DNA of 64,000 bases from Rhizopus sp. PT2906 (Eukaryota > Mucoromycota > Mucoromycetes > Mucorales > Rhizopodaceae). The stretch spans positions 62,001 through 126,000 of the forward strand of contig JAMYHX010000058.1 of assembly GCA_025529335.1 (NCBI GenBank), written 5' to 3'. The notes beneath the pieces are model-generated. The model saw nothing but the letters and a program-made list of their open reading frames with translations. It had not been told where the DNA came from and did not search any database. Numbering within the stretch: position 1 is the stretch's first letter; every line of letters begins with the position of its first letter. The position numbers and the translations under genes are program-made. Positions 10,164 through 20,930 of the stretch are shown here, piece by piece.

Positions 10164-10873
10164 ATTGACTTTATATCTTACATACCTTTCCCTTTATTTC
10201 GCTTTGCCTTTGGAGGCGGAGGTCATCGTCTTTCTTTCGCTTCATATTGAAGTAAAGAAAAGAAAAAAGGGAAAAGTAATTGCAGATAGCCTTGAAATAT
10301 TAAATTAATGATTGACCGCTTTTTATTAAAATATGTTGTCCTTAATAAAAATAACTGTCCTGGAATGAAAGGCTCTCTGCTTTTGACGCACTGCACATCT
10401 TACAACGATCCACTTCTATTAAAAACTGACGATCAAAGTAGCTGTCTTTATAAATTTATTGATAAGGGTACTAAAATGACGGACGATGGTCATGAATCAT
10501 CATCATAATTATCAGAAACAGTGATCGAAGAAGTAAGGGTAGAGAAGGAAAAGAAGAGGCACAAACCCTAATACCACTCACATGTTCCAGGAGGAAATAG
10601 CAGTACATAGTGAGTCGGCATACATAAATTTTGTGTCTGGACGATAAGCTGAAAGCTTTACTAAAAATCACGTCCTCGACAAAGATTATCATTGCTATTG
10701 CTGCTGCTCAAGGTAAGAACGATACCACGGAAGTAGATTTTAATTGGACAAGATATTCTGTGACTTTGCATGAAAATAAATTTTTATTGGTCAGGCTGAT
10801 TCTGAGGGCAAAATGAGAACGCAATGACATTTTTCATTTCCATTTTTTTCTTTTCTCTTTTTAAATAAAATAG
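10164..10873. other. Region between TnpB-like fragment and Dis3L2-like gene
   Basis: I see no convincing gene. On the minus strand just upstream of the fragment a short frame reads MKRKKDDDLRLQRQSEIKGK before a GTATGT donor-like site, and another frame reads PPPPKAKRNKGKG into the fragment if the 38 bases ending at a TTATTAAAG acceptor are removed. Neither gives an uninterrupted protein start, so they are noted only as possible remains of the 5' part of the element. Confidence 0.4.
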
Positions 10874-13800
10874 ATGATAGAAGAAAAGGTTATTGTAGAT
10901 AAAAATAACCAACAAGTAGTAGATGTAAGCTATTTATTGTTGCTATCCTTTACTTATCATTTAATAGACTACTGCGGTGAAAAAGGCAGTAAAGGATAAA
11001 AAGAAGGTAAAGAAAGAAGAGGCTGATGTACAGCAAGAAAAGAAGACCAAGAAGCCTGTCAAGAAGAAGAAGAATAGAGATGCGGTAGACCCCGCTGAAA
11101 CAAAAAAGAATCGATCCAAGCCGAAAAAGAAGAGTGATGACAAGAAACCGACTGCGGTAGAACATGCTGCGGTGTTGGATGGTGCCGAATCTTCAGTCAT
11201 CGTCACAACTCTAGATTATGAAGAAGATGTGGAGGGTGAGGTAGAGGTGTTTGATTATCATGAGCTTGAGGAAGCACTCGGCGGTCCTGTGAAGCTTCAT
11301 GATCTTCCATCCATTCAGTTTGCTCCAGAAACGAAAAAGAAAAAGTCAAAGCCTATCATGCAAAAGAGCCGTTCAGCTCCTTCAGAATCTATTGCCAAGA
11401 ATCCTTCAGCCAAGAGCGGAAAGTATAGCGCAGTGCCTCCTCCTCAATCCTTGCTGTCATCTGAAAAGCCTGTAAAGAGTCAAAAAGTACATACCCACGA
11501 CCATCAGGAAAAGAAGAAAAAGCAAGACAAGGAACATGAATCTGAGTCTGTGAAGCCATCTGTTACCAAGAAGAAGACAAGAAAAATTAAAGCAGAAGAA
11601 GTTGAGTTTAAGGCTTCGGCACCCAATGTCAAATTGCCTGCTAAAAAGGAAAAGGGAGCGAGCACAGATCAAAAGCCAAGATCAACCAAATCGTCGGGTT
11701 TCACAAAGAGGCAGCTTGGAGAGGATGTAAAGCCTGTGGTATTAGCGAAAAAGGAAGGAAAGGACATGACTAAGAACTTGAATGAAGAGCAAAAGAAGGA
11801 ATTGCTGACTGTTGATTATTGTCACCCCTATGACGTTTTGTATGGACGTAAAAGCCGCATGCGATTCGAACGTTACTTGGATCCTAAAAGCTGCGAAAAG
11901 AGAGCCAAGGAGAAGGAGACGAACCTCTATAAAGGGATCCTTCGCATCAACAAACGTAATCGTACCGATGCCTATGTCACAACGGATAAGTTAGAGTCAG
12001 ACATCTTTATCTTTGGACTGCGTGATCGTAACCGCGCTTTAGAAGGAGATACAGTCTTTGTAGAATTGGTCGATGTGGATGCCGTGTGGGCAAAGAAGAA
12101 AGATAGTATGACACGCAAGAAGGACGAGAGTGATTCAGTCATTGTTGATGAAAAGTCAAAGCCAAAGTATGCTGGCAAAGTAGTCTGTGTCCAAAGTGTG
12201 CGTAAAGATCGTTTGTTTTCCGGTACGATATCGATCCAACGAGCATCCAATGGAACAAATGCAGTAGCAAATGGTAATGCTGCAGAAGAAGAGACTGATA
12301 TAGAAGCAGTAAATGAATTGGCGGATGACGATGAAGGACAAGAGACAGTAGAGGGCTCTCGATCTTCAAGTAGCGATAAAGAAATAGAACCCAAGAAGGG
12401 CAACCAACATGTACGTGTCGTATTGTTTAAGCCGCTCGACAAGCGCGCTCCATTGATTATGATTCCAGTTAAGAATGCTCCTTATGATATTCTGGATAAC
12501 GAAGCCAAGTATGCAAATCTTATTGTTGTCGTCAAGATCACTCGATGGCCAATTGACTCGTTAAATCCTATTGGTGCATTTGTTCGTGAGCTGGGTCATA
12601 TTGGTAATATTCCAGCAGAGACAGAAGCTATCTTGGCGGACAATGGTATTTCAGAACTTCCTTTCAGTAAAAAGGCGCTCAGTGGATTACCTCCTACACC
12701 TTGGTCCATTGAGCAATCCGAGATTGATAAAAGACGTGATTTACGCACAACGCGTATATTCACAATCGATCCTGCTACAGCTAAAGGTAAGAAAGACTAT
12801 ATATGAATAAGGAATTGGTGACTGAGAGATTATATTAGATCTTGACGACGCTGTCCATGTCACTCAATTGGATAAAGATAATTTTGAAGTGGGTGTTCAT
12901 ATCGCGGATGTATCTCATTTTGTAAAACAGCACACTGCCTTGGACCATGAAGCGTTTGACAGAGGAACGAGTACTTATCTCTGTGACCGTGTCATTCCGA
13001 TGCTTCCCTCTCTCCTATGTGAGGAACTCTGTAGTTTAAACCCAGGCGTCGATCGACTTGCATTCTCTGTTATTTGGAAGATGGACAGTGCTGGTAACGT
13101 AAAAGAGACCTGGTTTGGCAAGACTATCATTCGATCTTGTGCCAAGTTAGCCTATGACGATGCTCAAAATGTCATCGAGGGCCATGGTTTACCAAAGACG
13201 GTGATTATCCGAGACGGCCACAAAGTATCCGACGTAGAACAAGATATTCTCTATCTGTTCGAAATGTCCAAAAAGATGCGTGAGCGTCGATTTGCGAATG
13301 GCGCACTATCCATCAACTCCATCCGCCTTTCGTTCAAGCTAAATGACATTGGTGAGCCTTGTGAGGTTTCTATTTATGAGCAAAAGGATGCAAACAGATT
13401 GATTGAGGAATTTATGTTGCGTGCCAACATGAGTGTTGCGGAAAAGATTCGTGAGCATTATCCAAATGAAGCGCTTCTTCGTCAGCACTCTCCTCCTCAT
13501 GAAAAGAGCTTGGTAAGTGTTGTTTATGATGAATTCACGTTTTGCTCACACGCTTTTAGAATGAATTCTTAAGAATTGTTGACAGCTTAGGTTACAAATT
13601 TGACGGATCAACTGCAGGCAGCCTTCAAGAATCATTTAATTCTATTGAATCCGAAGATGTCAAGTCAGTTTTGAAGCTTTTGGCAGTAAAGCCAATGCAG
13701 AGAGCCAAATATTTTTGTACGGGATCCTTTGAAGATATCAACAGGTTCAGGCATTATGCTCTCAATGTGCCGTACTATACGCACTTTACTTCTCCCATTC

Positions 13801-14453
13801 GACGATTTGCAGATATCGTTGTCCATAGACAGTTAGAAGCTGCACTTGCAAACAAAAAGTCATGTGGCTATAAAAAGGCTGCCGTTCAAAAGGCAGCTGG
13901 ACATTGTAACGAGCGAAAGGAGGGAGCCAAGAACTCGCAAGATATGAACTTGCAATTGTATCTCTACCACTATCTTTACAACTTGGAGAAGGAAACCAAG
14001 AAGCCTGTTATCTGTACTGCTATTGTGACTCAAGTACTGAAAGATGCTATTGATATACTTGTTCCTGAATACGGACTTGAAAAGCGTCTTCATGTAGACG
14101 CGATACCCATCGAAAGATATGTCTTTGATGGAAATAAGACCACCTTGTCTGTCTATTGGAAAGAAGGTGTTGATTCAAGCTGGGAATGGGATCAAAAGCG
14201 AAGGAGTGATCAAGATTTTGTAGAACCCGTGGGCACACAGATCGAGTTGGATGATGAGCAAGATAATGATGATGAGAATAATGAAGTAGTGACAGTAAAG
14301 ATTCCAGAAGAGCTACTGGAAGAAAATACATTGGATAAGGAAACAAGGATGCAAACATTCAAGACATTTTCAAAGTTGAATGTTAGGATCCAAGTGAATG
14401 TAGAAAGATCTCCACCTATTGTAAACATTTACCCAATTAACCCCTTCATGTAA
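10874..14453 (+). CDS. RNB-domain 3'-5' exoribonuclease, Dis3L2/Ssd1 family
   Basis: The gene has four exons: 10874-10924, 10968-12786, 12839-13512 and 13560-14453. Exon 1 encodes MIEEKVIVDKNNQQVVD. The first 260 residues are lysine-rich and low in complexity. Then come a cold-shock-like part (FERYLDPKSCEKRAKEKE and GDTVFVELVDVD), a region with RWPIDSLNPIGAFVRELG, and the RNB catalytic block, FTIDPATAKDLDDAVHV across the second intron and VGVHIADVSHFV. The aspartates needed for metal binding (DPATAKDLDD) are present, unlike in yeast Ssd1, so an active Dis3L2-type 3'-5' RNase acting on cytoplasmic RNA is favoured. YTHFTSPIRRFADIVVHRQL is the conserved late RNB motif, and an S1-like tail follows. 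It converges on the CENP-O-like gene with 3 bp between the stop codons. Confidence 0.85.
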
Positions 14454-14456
14454 TTT

Positions 14457-15470
14457 TTATTCAATCATGATATCCTCTGTATTTGTCCTTTCAGCTAATA
14501 TACTCTGCAATGTGTCTGCCAATTTATAATACATCAATCTTTCTTTTAACTCTTCGTAATCATCTGTTGACTCTATGGTTCCTCTTTCATCTGTAATGCT
14601 GACTTGTGTCGGGTATGCTGAGGTCTTGTTTTCATATTTGATATTTACACGTAAGACTCTGCTGCCAGTATGAACCTTGATGTCTACATTAGACTTGGAC
14701 ATGTTTTCTGATAGAATCTTGATATCATAGCCTTCTTCTGTTAGTTTATTTATTTCGTTCAGTTGCTCTCTTCTAGTGACATATGCCTGTACACAGTCAT
14801 GAACGATACGTATGAATGTCTAATAGAGAGAGAGAGGAAAAGGTGAACAAACGAATCTTGATTTTTATATATTACCTCAGTATTATGCGGCATGAATTTC
14901 TTTTCCAAATCGTGAATAGGAATAAATGGAGGCAATGTATGTCTGTCCACCTTTGAAAAGTCATCTTTCAGGAACAGTAAATAATAAGGTTCCTTGTATG
15001 TTCTATCATAGAATGTTTCTAATCTTATTCCCACATGATTCTTTTTAAAGTTGAATATCGTACGTCCACATAAGCGATGGTAACTGATCATTTCTTGTAT
15101 ACAGTTGTTCTTTACTGCTTGTCTCATTTGATTGAAAATATCTTGCTTAGCATTAGAAATGTCTCGTTTTGCTGTTATGGTTGGATCTGTAAATGTGTTT
15201 GCTAACTTGGTGACTACCAAATAGGATATATCTTCTTCCAATAGTTCTCTTTTTAATCTTTTTTGTTTTTCGTTTGCTTTAGCAACTACAATAAAAGTCA
15301 GGGTTGCTTTTTTGCTTGATCTACTCTAGATCTTACGTCTTTCTTTAAGTATTTTTATTTGAGCTTTTAATCTGTTTTGCTGATCAGGTAAACTATAGAA
15401 AAAAATCAGTTATACGTGTTTGGTGTTGTTTTTGGATATTAACTGCTTACAATGTGTCATCGTCGTCCAT
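14457..15470 (-). CDS. Kinetochore protein of the CENP-O/Mcm21 family
   Basis: A four-exon gene on the minus strand. Exon 1 (from the ATG at 15468-15470) reads MDDDDT; later exons add FLPDQQNRLKAQIKILKERR, a coiled-coil lead-in, and the main body. The body has NCIQEMISYHRLCGRTIF, then FYDRTYKEPYYLLFLKDD, HTLPPFIPIHDLEKKFMP and, after an intron near 14822-14878, AFVRRE-like sequence reading CVQAYVTRREQL. The order R.YDR...PYY, HT.PPFIP...LE..., AYV.RREQ is what I know from CENP-O/Mcm21 (Mal2), a member of the inner kinetochore CCAN/COMA complex. About 260 residues is a normal length for the family. Identification rests on remembered motifs in a fast-evolving family. Every junction keeps the frame. 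Confidence 0.65.
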
Positions 15471-15642
15471 GACTTTCAAGGAGAGAAAGGAGAAGAAAAA
15501 AAAATAAATAAACAATGCAAAACACTTCGGGCTTTGATTTTTAGAGTAACCTGCAATGACTTTTCTCCTAACTGTAAATTGCTCCTAGCGTGTGATCCTT
15601 TTCGCTCTCTCTCTCTTTTTTTCTCTCTTTTTCTTTTAAAAA

Positions 15643-17555
15643 ATGCTAAAGCTATCAGCAGCATTTTTTCTATGCCACATCATTTTATCATGCTTTCTAG
15701 TGAATCAAATCGATTCTTTGTCTTTTTTTGATCAAAGGCCTTTTAGTATCAACAGTAGAAAGAGTCGCAAACTGATTCGAAAAGAGCACGGAGGCTTACC
15801 AGAGGCAGATAAACTGACAGTGGAAGAAAAGCAATCATATATTAAAGACGCATTTATCTTTTCCTGGGATGGATATAGAAACCATAGCTGGGGATTTGAT
15901 GAAAACAGACCTGTCTCTAATGGTCCAAGAAATACAAGGTAACAGATACCTGCAGTCATGTTTGATACTAACCTTCATTAGGAACGGCTGGGGAGCGACC
16001 ATCGTTGATAGTTTGGATACACTGTATATTATGGGATTGAGAAAAGAGTTTGATGAGGCAAAGGAGTTTGTTCGCAACATCAATTGGACCTTGGCCGAGG
16101 AACCGGTACAACTGTTTGAAACAGTCATACGATATGTTGGCGGACTACTATCAGCTTATGATTTATCAAACGATCTTGTCTTTGTCGAAAAGGCTGTTGA
16201 ACTAACAGAACTCTTAATTCCCGCATTTGATTCACCTACAGGAGTTCCTTATCAGTACATGGATTTTAAGACGTAAGCGTAAACATAAATGAAGAAAGGG
16301 CTGTATTAATATAAAAAAAAAGAGGAAAGCCTTTACGATCACCAATCGCTTGTTTAGCAGAAGTTGGCACGATTCAAATAGAGTTTACAAGATTATCAGA
16401 GATCACAGGAAATTACAAGTACCATCGTATCGTAAGTATGACCTTTTTCTCATGCTAAAAAAAAAAACCGATGGGAGCTAAAATTTTCTGAAGGGCCAAA
16501 GAGTGTATGACGCTTTTCTTAAAATGAATGATACGCGCGGCCTTTATCCCCACCTGATCAATGTGAATACTGGTAAACCAGCTTCAGGTATTACGCCCAT
16601 ATAGTTTACAAATATCAACTATTATATAACACCCTTTTTGTTTCTCTTAGACCGCTACACTTGGGGTGGTATGGGCGATAGCTTTTATGAGGTATACATA
16701 ATGTATTTTAGAGTACCATGATGTCTTACATACTGTAGTACTTGATCAAACAACTTGTAGTAGTAAAAGGCAAAGACCAAACAAAATTCAAACTAGTCAA
16801 AGAAATCATCGATGGGTTAGAAGCTCAACTACTTGTTGACTCAGCTGTAGACCCAAATTTATCGTTTCTAGTTGAAATCAATGACGGTCAACCCAGCTAT
16901 CGCATGGATGAGTTGGTAAGAAAAGACAAAACGTCCTTGTTTGCATACTCACCCATCAACTACTGTAGGCATGCTTTGCTCCTGCCGCGTTGATTTTAGC
17001 CGCACGTCATTTCCCTGACGATTTTGGGCATATCGAGAGTGCTGCCAACCGTCTATTAAATGGGTGCTATAGTGCTTGGGATTCCACCATGACAGGATTG
17101 GCCCCAGAAGTATTCACTTGGGATATGAAGCCTCGATTCTTTTATGAACACAAACCTTCCGTTGTGCCTGTCGTTAAATCTTACATATTGCGACCAGAGA
17201 CATTGGAATCGTTGTATTACTTTTATGTGTACACTAAAAATCCCATGTATCAAGATATGGCATGGGATATATTCAACTCTTTATATACTTACTGTAAAGC
17301 AAACTCTGGGTACACTGGTTTATATAATGTAGACGACATTGAATACCCATGGGATGATCGTGAAGAAAGGTAACTAACAAGAGATGTGAAAAATTCGAGA
17401 CTCATTTTTATATATATATGCACTGAATTAGCTTCTTCTTTGCAGAGACGTTAAAGTATCTATATCTCATCTTTGACGATCCTCATCACCCACGATTTCC
17501 TTTTGATCAGTGGGTCTTTAATACAGAAGCCCATCCATTAAAAATTAAAAATTAA
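15643..17555 (+). CDS. GH47 alpha-1,2-mannosidase (ER/Golgi class I)
   Basis: A many-exon gene whose product trims alpha-1,2-mannose from N-glycans in the ER or Golgi. The N-terminus MLKLSAAFFLCHIILSCFLVNQ is a signal peptide or membrane anchor. GH47 hallmarks follow in order: FSWDGYRNHSWGFDE, NGWGATIVDSLDTLYIMGL (across intron 15939-15981), FETVIRYVGGLLSAYDLS, LAEVGTIQIEFTRLSEITGNYKY, RYTWGGMGDSFYEY, RPETLESLYYFYVYTKNP, and SFFFAETLKYLYLIFDD with the final VFNTEAHPL, which supplies the calcium-binding threonine. One intron-exon junction (near 16317) uses an acceptor inside an A-rich run, A9-G. The stop (17553-17555) lies 12 bp before the end of the convergent HIRIP3-like gene. The polyserine-free acidic loop and length are ordinary for the family. 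Confidence 0.88.
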
Positions 17556-17567
17556 AGAGTGCATTTA

Positions 17568-18860
17568 TTATTCATTATCGGAAGGCTCTTCGTATTCATC
17601 CTAAGCACAAAGGCATAAGTAAAGCATTCAATTGTGCGTCTTTTTTTATTTTTATTACCTCAGACTCTTCATCCTCTTCTTCTTCATCGTCATCTTCTTC
17701 ATTATTCTCCTCAACACTTTCTTCATCAGTCTCTTTAGCATTATTTTCATCTTTATTTTCTTCCCCTTCTTCTTCTTCTTCTTCATCCGATAGCTCATCC
17801 AACTTGTAACTCTTTGGTTGTGATGCAGCCCTTCTTCTCGATCTTCTACCACTATCTTCTTCCTCTGTCAGGATATGACTAGTATCCAAGCTCTCCAACT
17901 CTTTCTTTAACTCTCTTTCTCTCTTGATTGCCTCACATTTTTCAATAGATGGTCTACCTTCAACACCGAGATCTTGCAGGATAGCTTTTAATTTTTCAAT
18001 TTCTGCTCTTGCTGAACGGCAGCCTGCCAATTCTTTTGACCTATTTTTTTTTTATGATTATTACATGTAAAAAGTACTTATTCAAACATAATCCCTTACC
18101 ATACTTTGCGAACACCGCACTTGTTGATAAACCCCTTGAGCCTCTTGATCGTCTCTTCATCTTTTGATGATCCAGGTTTCTATTTTGAGTAAGCAAATGC
18201 CTTAAATACATATCCCCATCTATACTAACCCTTGTCGAAGCGACTGTATTTTTAGATTTCTTTTTAACAACTTTCTTTTCCTCCTCCTCTTCTTCCATAT
18301 CATCATCTTGGTCATTGTCCTCTTCATCACTATTCGAAATAACTTGCTTTGTTTTTCTAACTCTCTTCTTTTGTGGTATTTCCTCATCATCCTCTTCTGT
18401 GATAACAGGCGAGTCCTCTGTACGCTTACGTTTTGCAGAATGATTTGATTCTTCTTTGACACTTGTCTCATTTGATTGTTTTTTCAAGATATATTCATCA
18501 ATCATGTTTGTAATCATGTTCTTCCAAGGATCTTGTTTCAGTGTATTTGGTTCTAATTCCTAAGTGTGTGAATATATGGTTATTGACACTGAGAATGAAT
18601 CATGCTGTAGATCTTACATAATACTCTTCTAGACTATGGCGGATCTCTTTTGGTGTAAGCACACTGTTTCAATAATAAGGGGAGTGAGTTTTCTTTCATT
18701 GCTTCTTTCTTTCTTTTTTACCTCAAGTCACTCTCGTCAATTAAACTATACAACACAATGCGCGTTGAGTACATTTGAAACTGTGATTTATTTAAAACTA
18801 CCTTTTCAACTTGTTTTTAAAGTCTTGTCCCTTTATGAATGTCTCGTCTACACTCACCAT
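17568..18860 (-). CDS. HIRIP3-like histone chaperone
   Basis: A gene of about six exons on the minus strand was assembled from the ATG at 18858-18860: MVSVDETFIKGQDFKNKLK, then LIDESDL, then SVLTPKEIRHSLEEYY, then ELEPNTLKQDPWKNMITNMIDEYI, an N-terminal DEK-C-like helical domain. A long Glu/Asp/Lys-rich middle with basic nuclear signals (KKRVRKTKQ) follows. The conserved core is KRLKGFINKCGVRKVWSKEL followed by AEIEKLKAILQDLGVEGRPS, and the acidic tail ends DEYEEPSDNE. This arrangement is that of HIRIP3-type proteins, which handle H2A-H2B and contact the HIRA pathway. The junctions at the two short N-terminal exons keep the frame. A palindromic ACGCGT lies 34 bp upstream of the start codon, suggesting G1/S expression. 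Confidence 0.75.
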
Positions 18861-18893
18861 ATTATTTAAAGGAAAAAAGAAAGAAATAAATAC

Positions 18894-18899
18894 ACGCGT
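18894..18899. promoter_or_regulatory. MCB-like element ACGCGT upstream of HIRIP3-like gene
   Basis: A perfect MluI cell-cycle box lies 34 bp upstream of the HIRIP3-like start codon; a second ACGCGC follows at about 18913. The motif is bound by MBF-type factors in ascomycete yeasts; function here is inferred. Confidence 0.4.
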
Positions 18900-18944
18900 G
18901 AATTTAAAAAATACGCGCTTTGCACTTTATTCACAAATTATTCG

Positions 18945-19066
18945 CATACTGATAGAGAAATGATAATTTTAGACAACAAAGTAAAACAACAATTGATAGT
19001 AAAAGAGAAGCCATCAAAAGCAAAAAAATGAATAAAGCAATGTTTAGTAAATCAGTTATTAAATTG
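18945..19066 (+). repeat. Dispersed repeat R2, copy 1
   Basis: About 115 bases from ATACTGATA to CAGTTATTAAATTGATA reappear at 28819-28931 in the same orientation, with substitutions and small indels. The shared core includes GACAACAAA, GCCATCA.AAGCAAAA.GATGAATAAAG and TAGTAAATCAGTTATTAAATTGATA. Homology ends at the stop codon of the short minus-strand frame beginning at 19059. Confidence 0.75.
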
Positions 19067-19418
19067 ATACATTCTTTCCAGAAAGTAAATTCACTTCCAG
19101 GGAAAAATGAATGCGTCTGATTATAAGAACTAAAATCGTCTTTGCTGACGAATCGGATGCCAAGAAGATATTGCGACCTATGGATATATAAAAGAGCAAC
19201 AAGTACTCGTCGTCCTCATGTACTTCTTTTTCCGCAATTATACTATAAACTAAATTAACATAAACATTCAATTCTTGTATGAAAATGGGAAAGGTTCGGT
19301 TGTCGAGGAGTATGGTAGGCCCGAACCAATGGATTACATCGCTGATGAGGACCAGTTTTGTCTTGAAATGTTGAGCTCTCATACACAATACTTGGCTCAA
19401 AAGCCACCTGAAGGACAC
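19059..19418 (-). CDS. Hypothetical 119-aa ORF beside repeat R2
   Basis: An open frame of 119 residues, rich in Ile, Leu, Val and Phe, with a mixed hydrophobic/charged pattern (ELNVYVNLVYSIIAEKEVHEDDEYLLLFYISIGRNIFLA). I do not recognise it. Its stop codon lies inside repeat R2 and a dead mariner element follows, so it may be a leftover of another element rather than a host gene. It has no clear promoter or partner exon. Confidence 0.25.
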   Translation of the reverse strand: MSFRWLLSQVLCMRAQHFKTKLVLISDVIHWFGPTILLDNRTFPIFIQELNVYVNLVYSIIAEKEVHEDDEYLLLFYISIGRNIFLASDSSAKTILVLIIRRIHFSLEVNLLSGKNVSI

Positions 19419-19476
19419 AAGTTAATAGAGGTAATGCAGGTGGGGGGATGAAGCAAAGCCTGAAACTGATGTTATT

Positions 19477-20300
19477 ATGAAAGAAACATCAGTCAAGCGT
19501 AATTATACTCGCTATTCTGATCAGGACGAAGTAGGGCTCTTCAAACTGTTATTTGAGAGGTGCCTGAGCGCGGCTGCTGCTGTAAATCGGCCCGGGGTTC
19601 ACGTCCGTACAGCGCAAAAATGGGCAGAACAGTATGAAAGGGGATCCTGATAGTATCTTTGAGAAACGAAGAAAGACGGGTTGTCCACGCATTCTCAATG
19701 AGGAACACAAAAAAAGTTATTCTTGAGTGCACTGATGCGAACCCCTTCAGTCGCCCTGGACGATGTGATGAAGCAACTTAGACAAGTATTCACGGAATTA
19801 AAAGTACTTTGTTTGACTTCATAAAAAAGTATTGCAACCTGTCGCTCAAAAGAGTACGGCTCCAATCGATAGATCAGAACAGCGAGGAAAAGATTCAAGA
19901 GCGCCTGGACTGGATTCGTAAATGGGAGAAAATAGACATGGATTTTACGAGAAATTGCGTCTTTCTCGATGAATTCGCCTTCCATATTAATATGAAACGT
20001 AGTATGGCCTGGTCAAAGAAGAGCTTACCTGCAATGGTCAAGGTATCCAAAACATAAACAAAAACAACAGCCATTTTAGACGCGATTTCTGCTCAAGGTC
20101 TGATTAAATGCAGCCTCAGGCTTCCTCGGCCTCCACATAATAAGAAAAAAAAGCGAGGATATGACGTTGTGCGAACGAGCAAAGGGAACGGTTACGAGAC
20201 ACTATGTCAGTTTTCTAAAAGCTGTGATGGATGAAACGGACCAATGCTCGCACATGAAAGGTCATTGCCTCGTGATGAATAACGTTCCTGGAGACTGAGA
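19477..20300 (+). pseudogene. Degenerate Tc1/mariner-type transposase
   Basis: An IS630-Tc1/mariner transposase can be followed through several frame changes. The N-terminal helix-turn-helix part starts at 19477 (MKETSVKRNYTRYSDQDE, then RTAQKWAEQYE) and is broken by a stop near 19648. A longer frame (19809-20057) carries the first catalytic aspartate in CVFLDEFAFHINMKRSMAWSKK. A frame change then leads to ILDAISAQGLIKCSL and to VMDETDQCSHMKGHCLVMNNVPG. In this family the last motif normally reads VMDNAPIH, so the second catalytic aspartate has become asparagine. No motif with the third acidic residue is recognisable downstream. The element is inactive and old; no terminal inverted repeats were identified with confidence. 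Confidence 0.8.
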
Positions 20301-20615
20301 TACTGATGACAAGAATCAGTAAGGCTACTAATAGCTTAAAGCTGAGCGATTTTAGAGGCTTTGCCTGGTATTCTTATTAATGCTTGAATAAATACCGTAG
20401 TAAAACAAGAGCTTTGATAAGCATCTTTCAAAGTAAACTGGTATCTTTTTCTCTTCTTGTTTCAGTAGGCGAATGCTTAATTTACTTCACTATTACACTC
20501 TTGAAATATTCGCGCATTTCCAAGATCGTTTTACGCTGCTCAAAATCTTTTTCTTCCCCACAATATTACTATGACGGTGCCAACACTACATTCACCAGAA
20601 AATGCATTAGAAAAT
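20301..20615. other. Decayed sequence between mariner relic and repeat R1
   Basis: No gene is seen. This probably contains the lost 3' part of the mariner-type element. A short frame (20384-20617) has no recognisable content. Confidence 0.4.
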
Positions 20616-20930
20616 AGGCTAATGCTACGGGCGCTTCCTTGAGGTGCTACCTATATTGTCACTATACAACTTCACATTACCAAAGTCTCTGCCTAGCCTA
20701 AGACTTGTCCAGTTCACTCTCTCTGATATAAAGTGTGAATTCATCATAATTACACGTGCTCTTGCATCTTTGTTGATCAACTGACAGCATAGAATTAGAA
20801 TATATAACAACATTTCTTTATCTCTTTTTTCTTCCCGAAAAGGAACAAACCAATATGGCGACTTTATAAAGCTATGTTTAGCGTGGCGCTACACATTGGA
20901 GAGTTTTGTTAGGCGACATCATAGGTAATG
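20616..20930 (+). repeat. Dispersed repeat R1, copy 1
   Basis: About 300 bases match 63712-64000 over their whole length with moderate divergence, and more weakly the reverse complement of 38240-38510. Shared blocks include GCTACCTAT.TTGTCAC.ATACAACTT, CCTA.CCTAAG.CT, ATAATTACA.GTG.TCTTGCATCTTTGTT and TTTAGCGTGG.G.TACACATTG, then AGGCGACATC followed closely by an ATG. In this copy the ATG (20928) opens the C2H2 zinc-finger gene. Confidence 0.85.

Noticed and set aside
10471..10816. Short ORFs on both strands between the TnpB-like fragment and the Dis3L2-like gene
   Set aside because: They are brief, overlap each other, lack family motifs and cannot be spliced onto either neighbour in frame.
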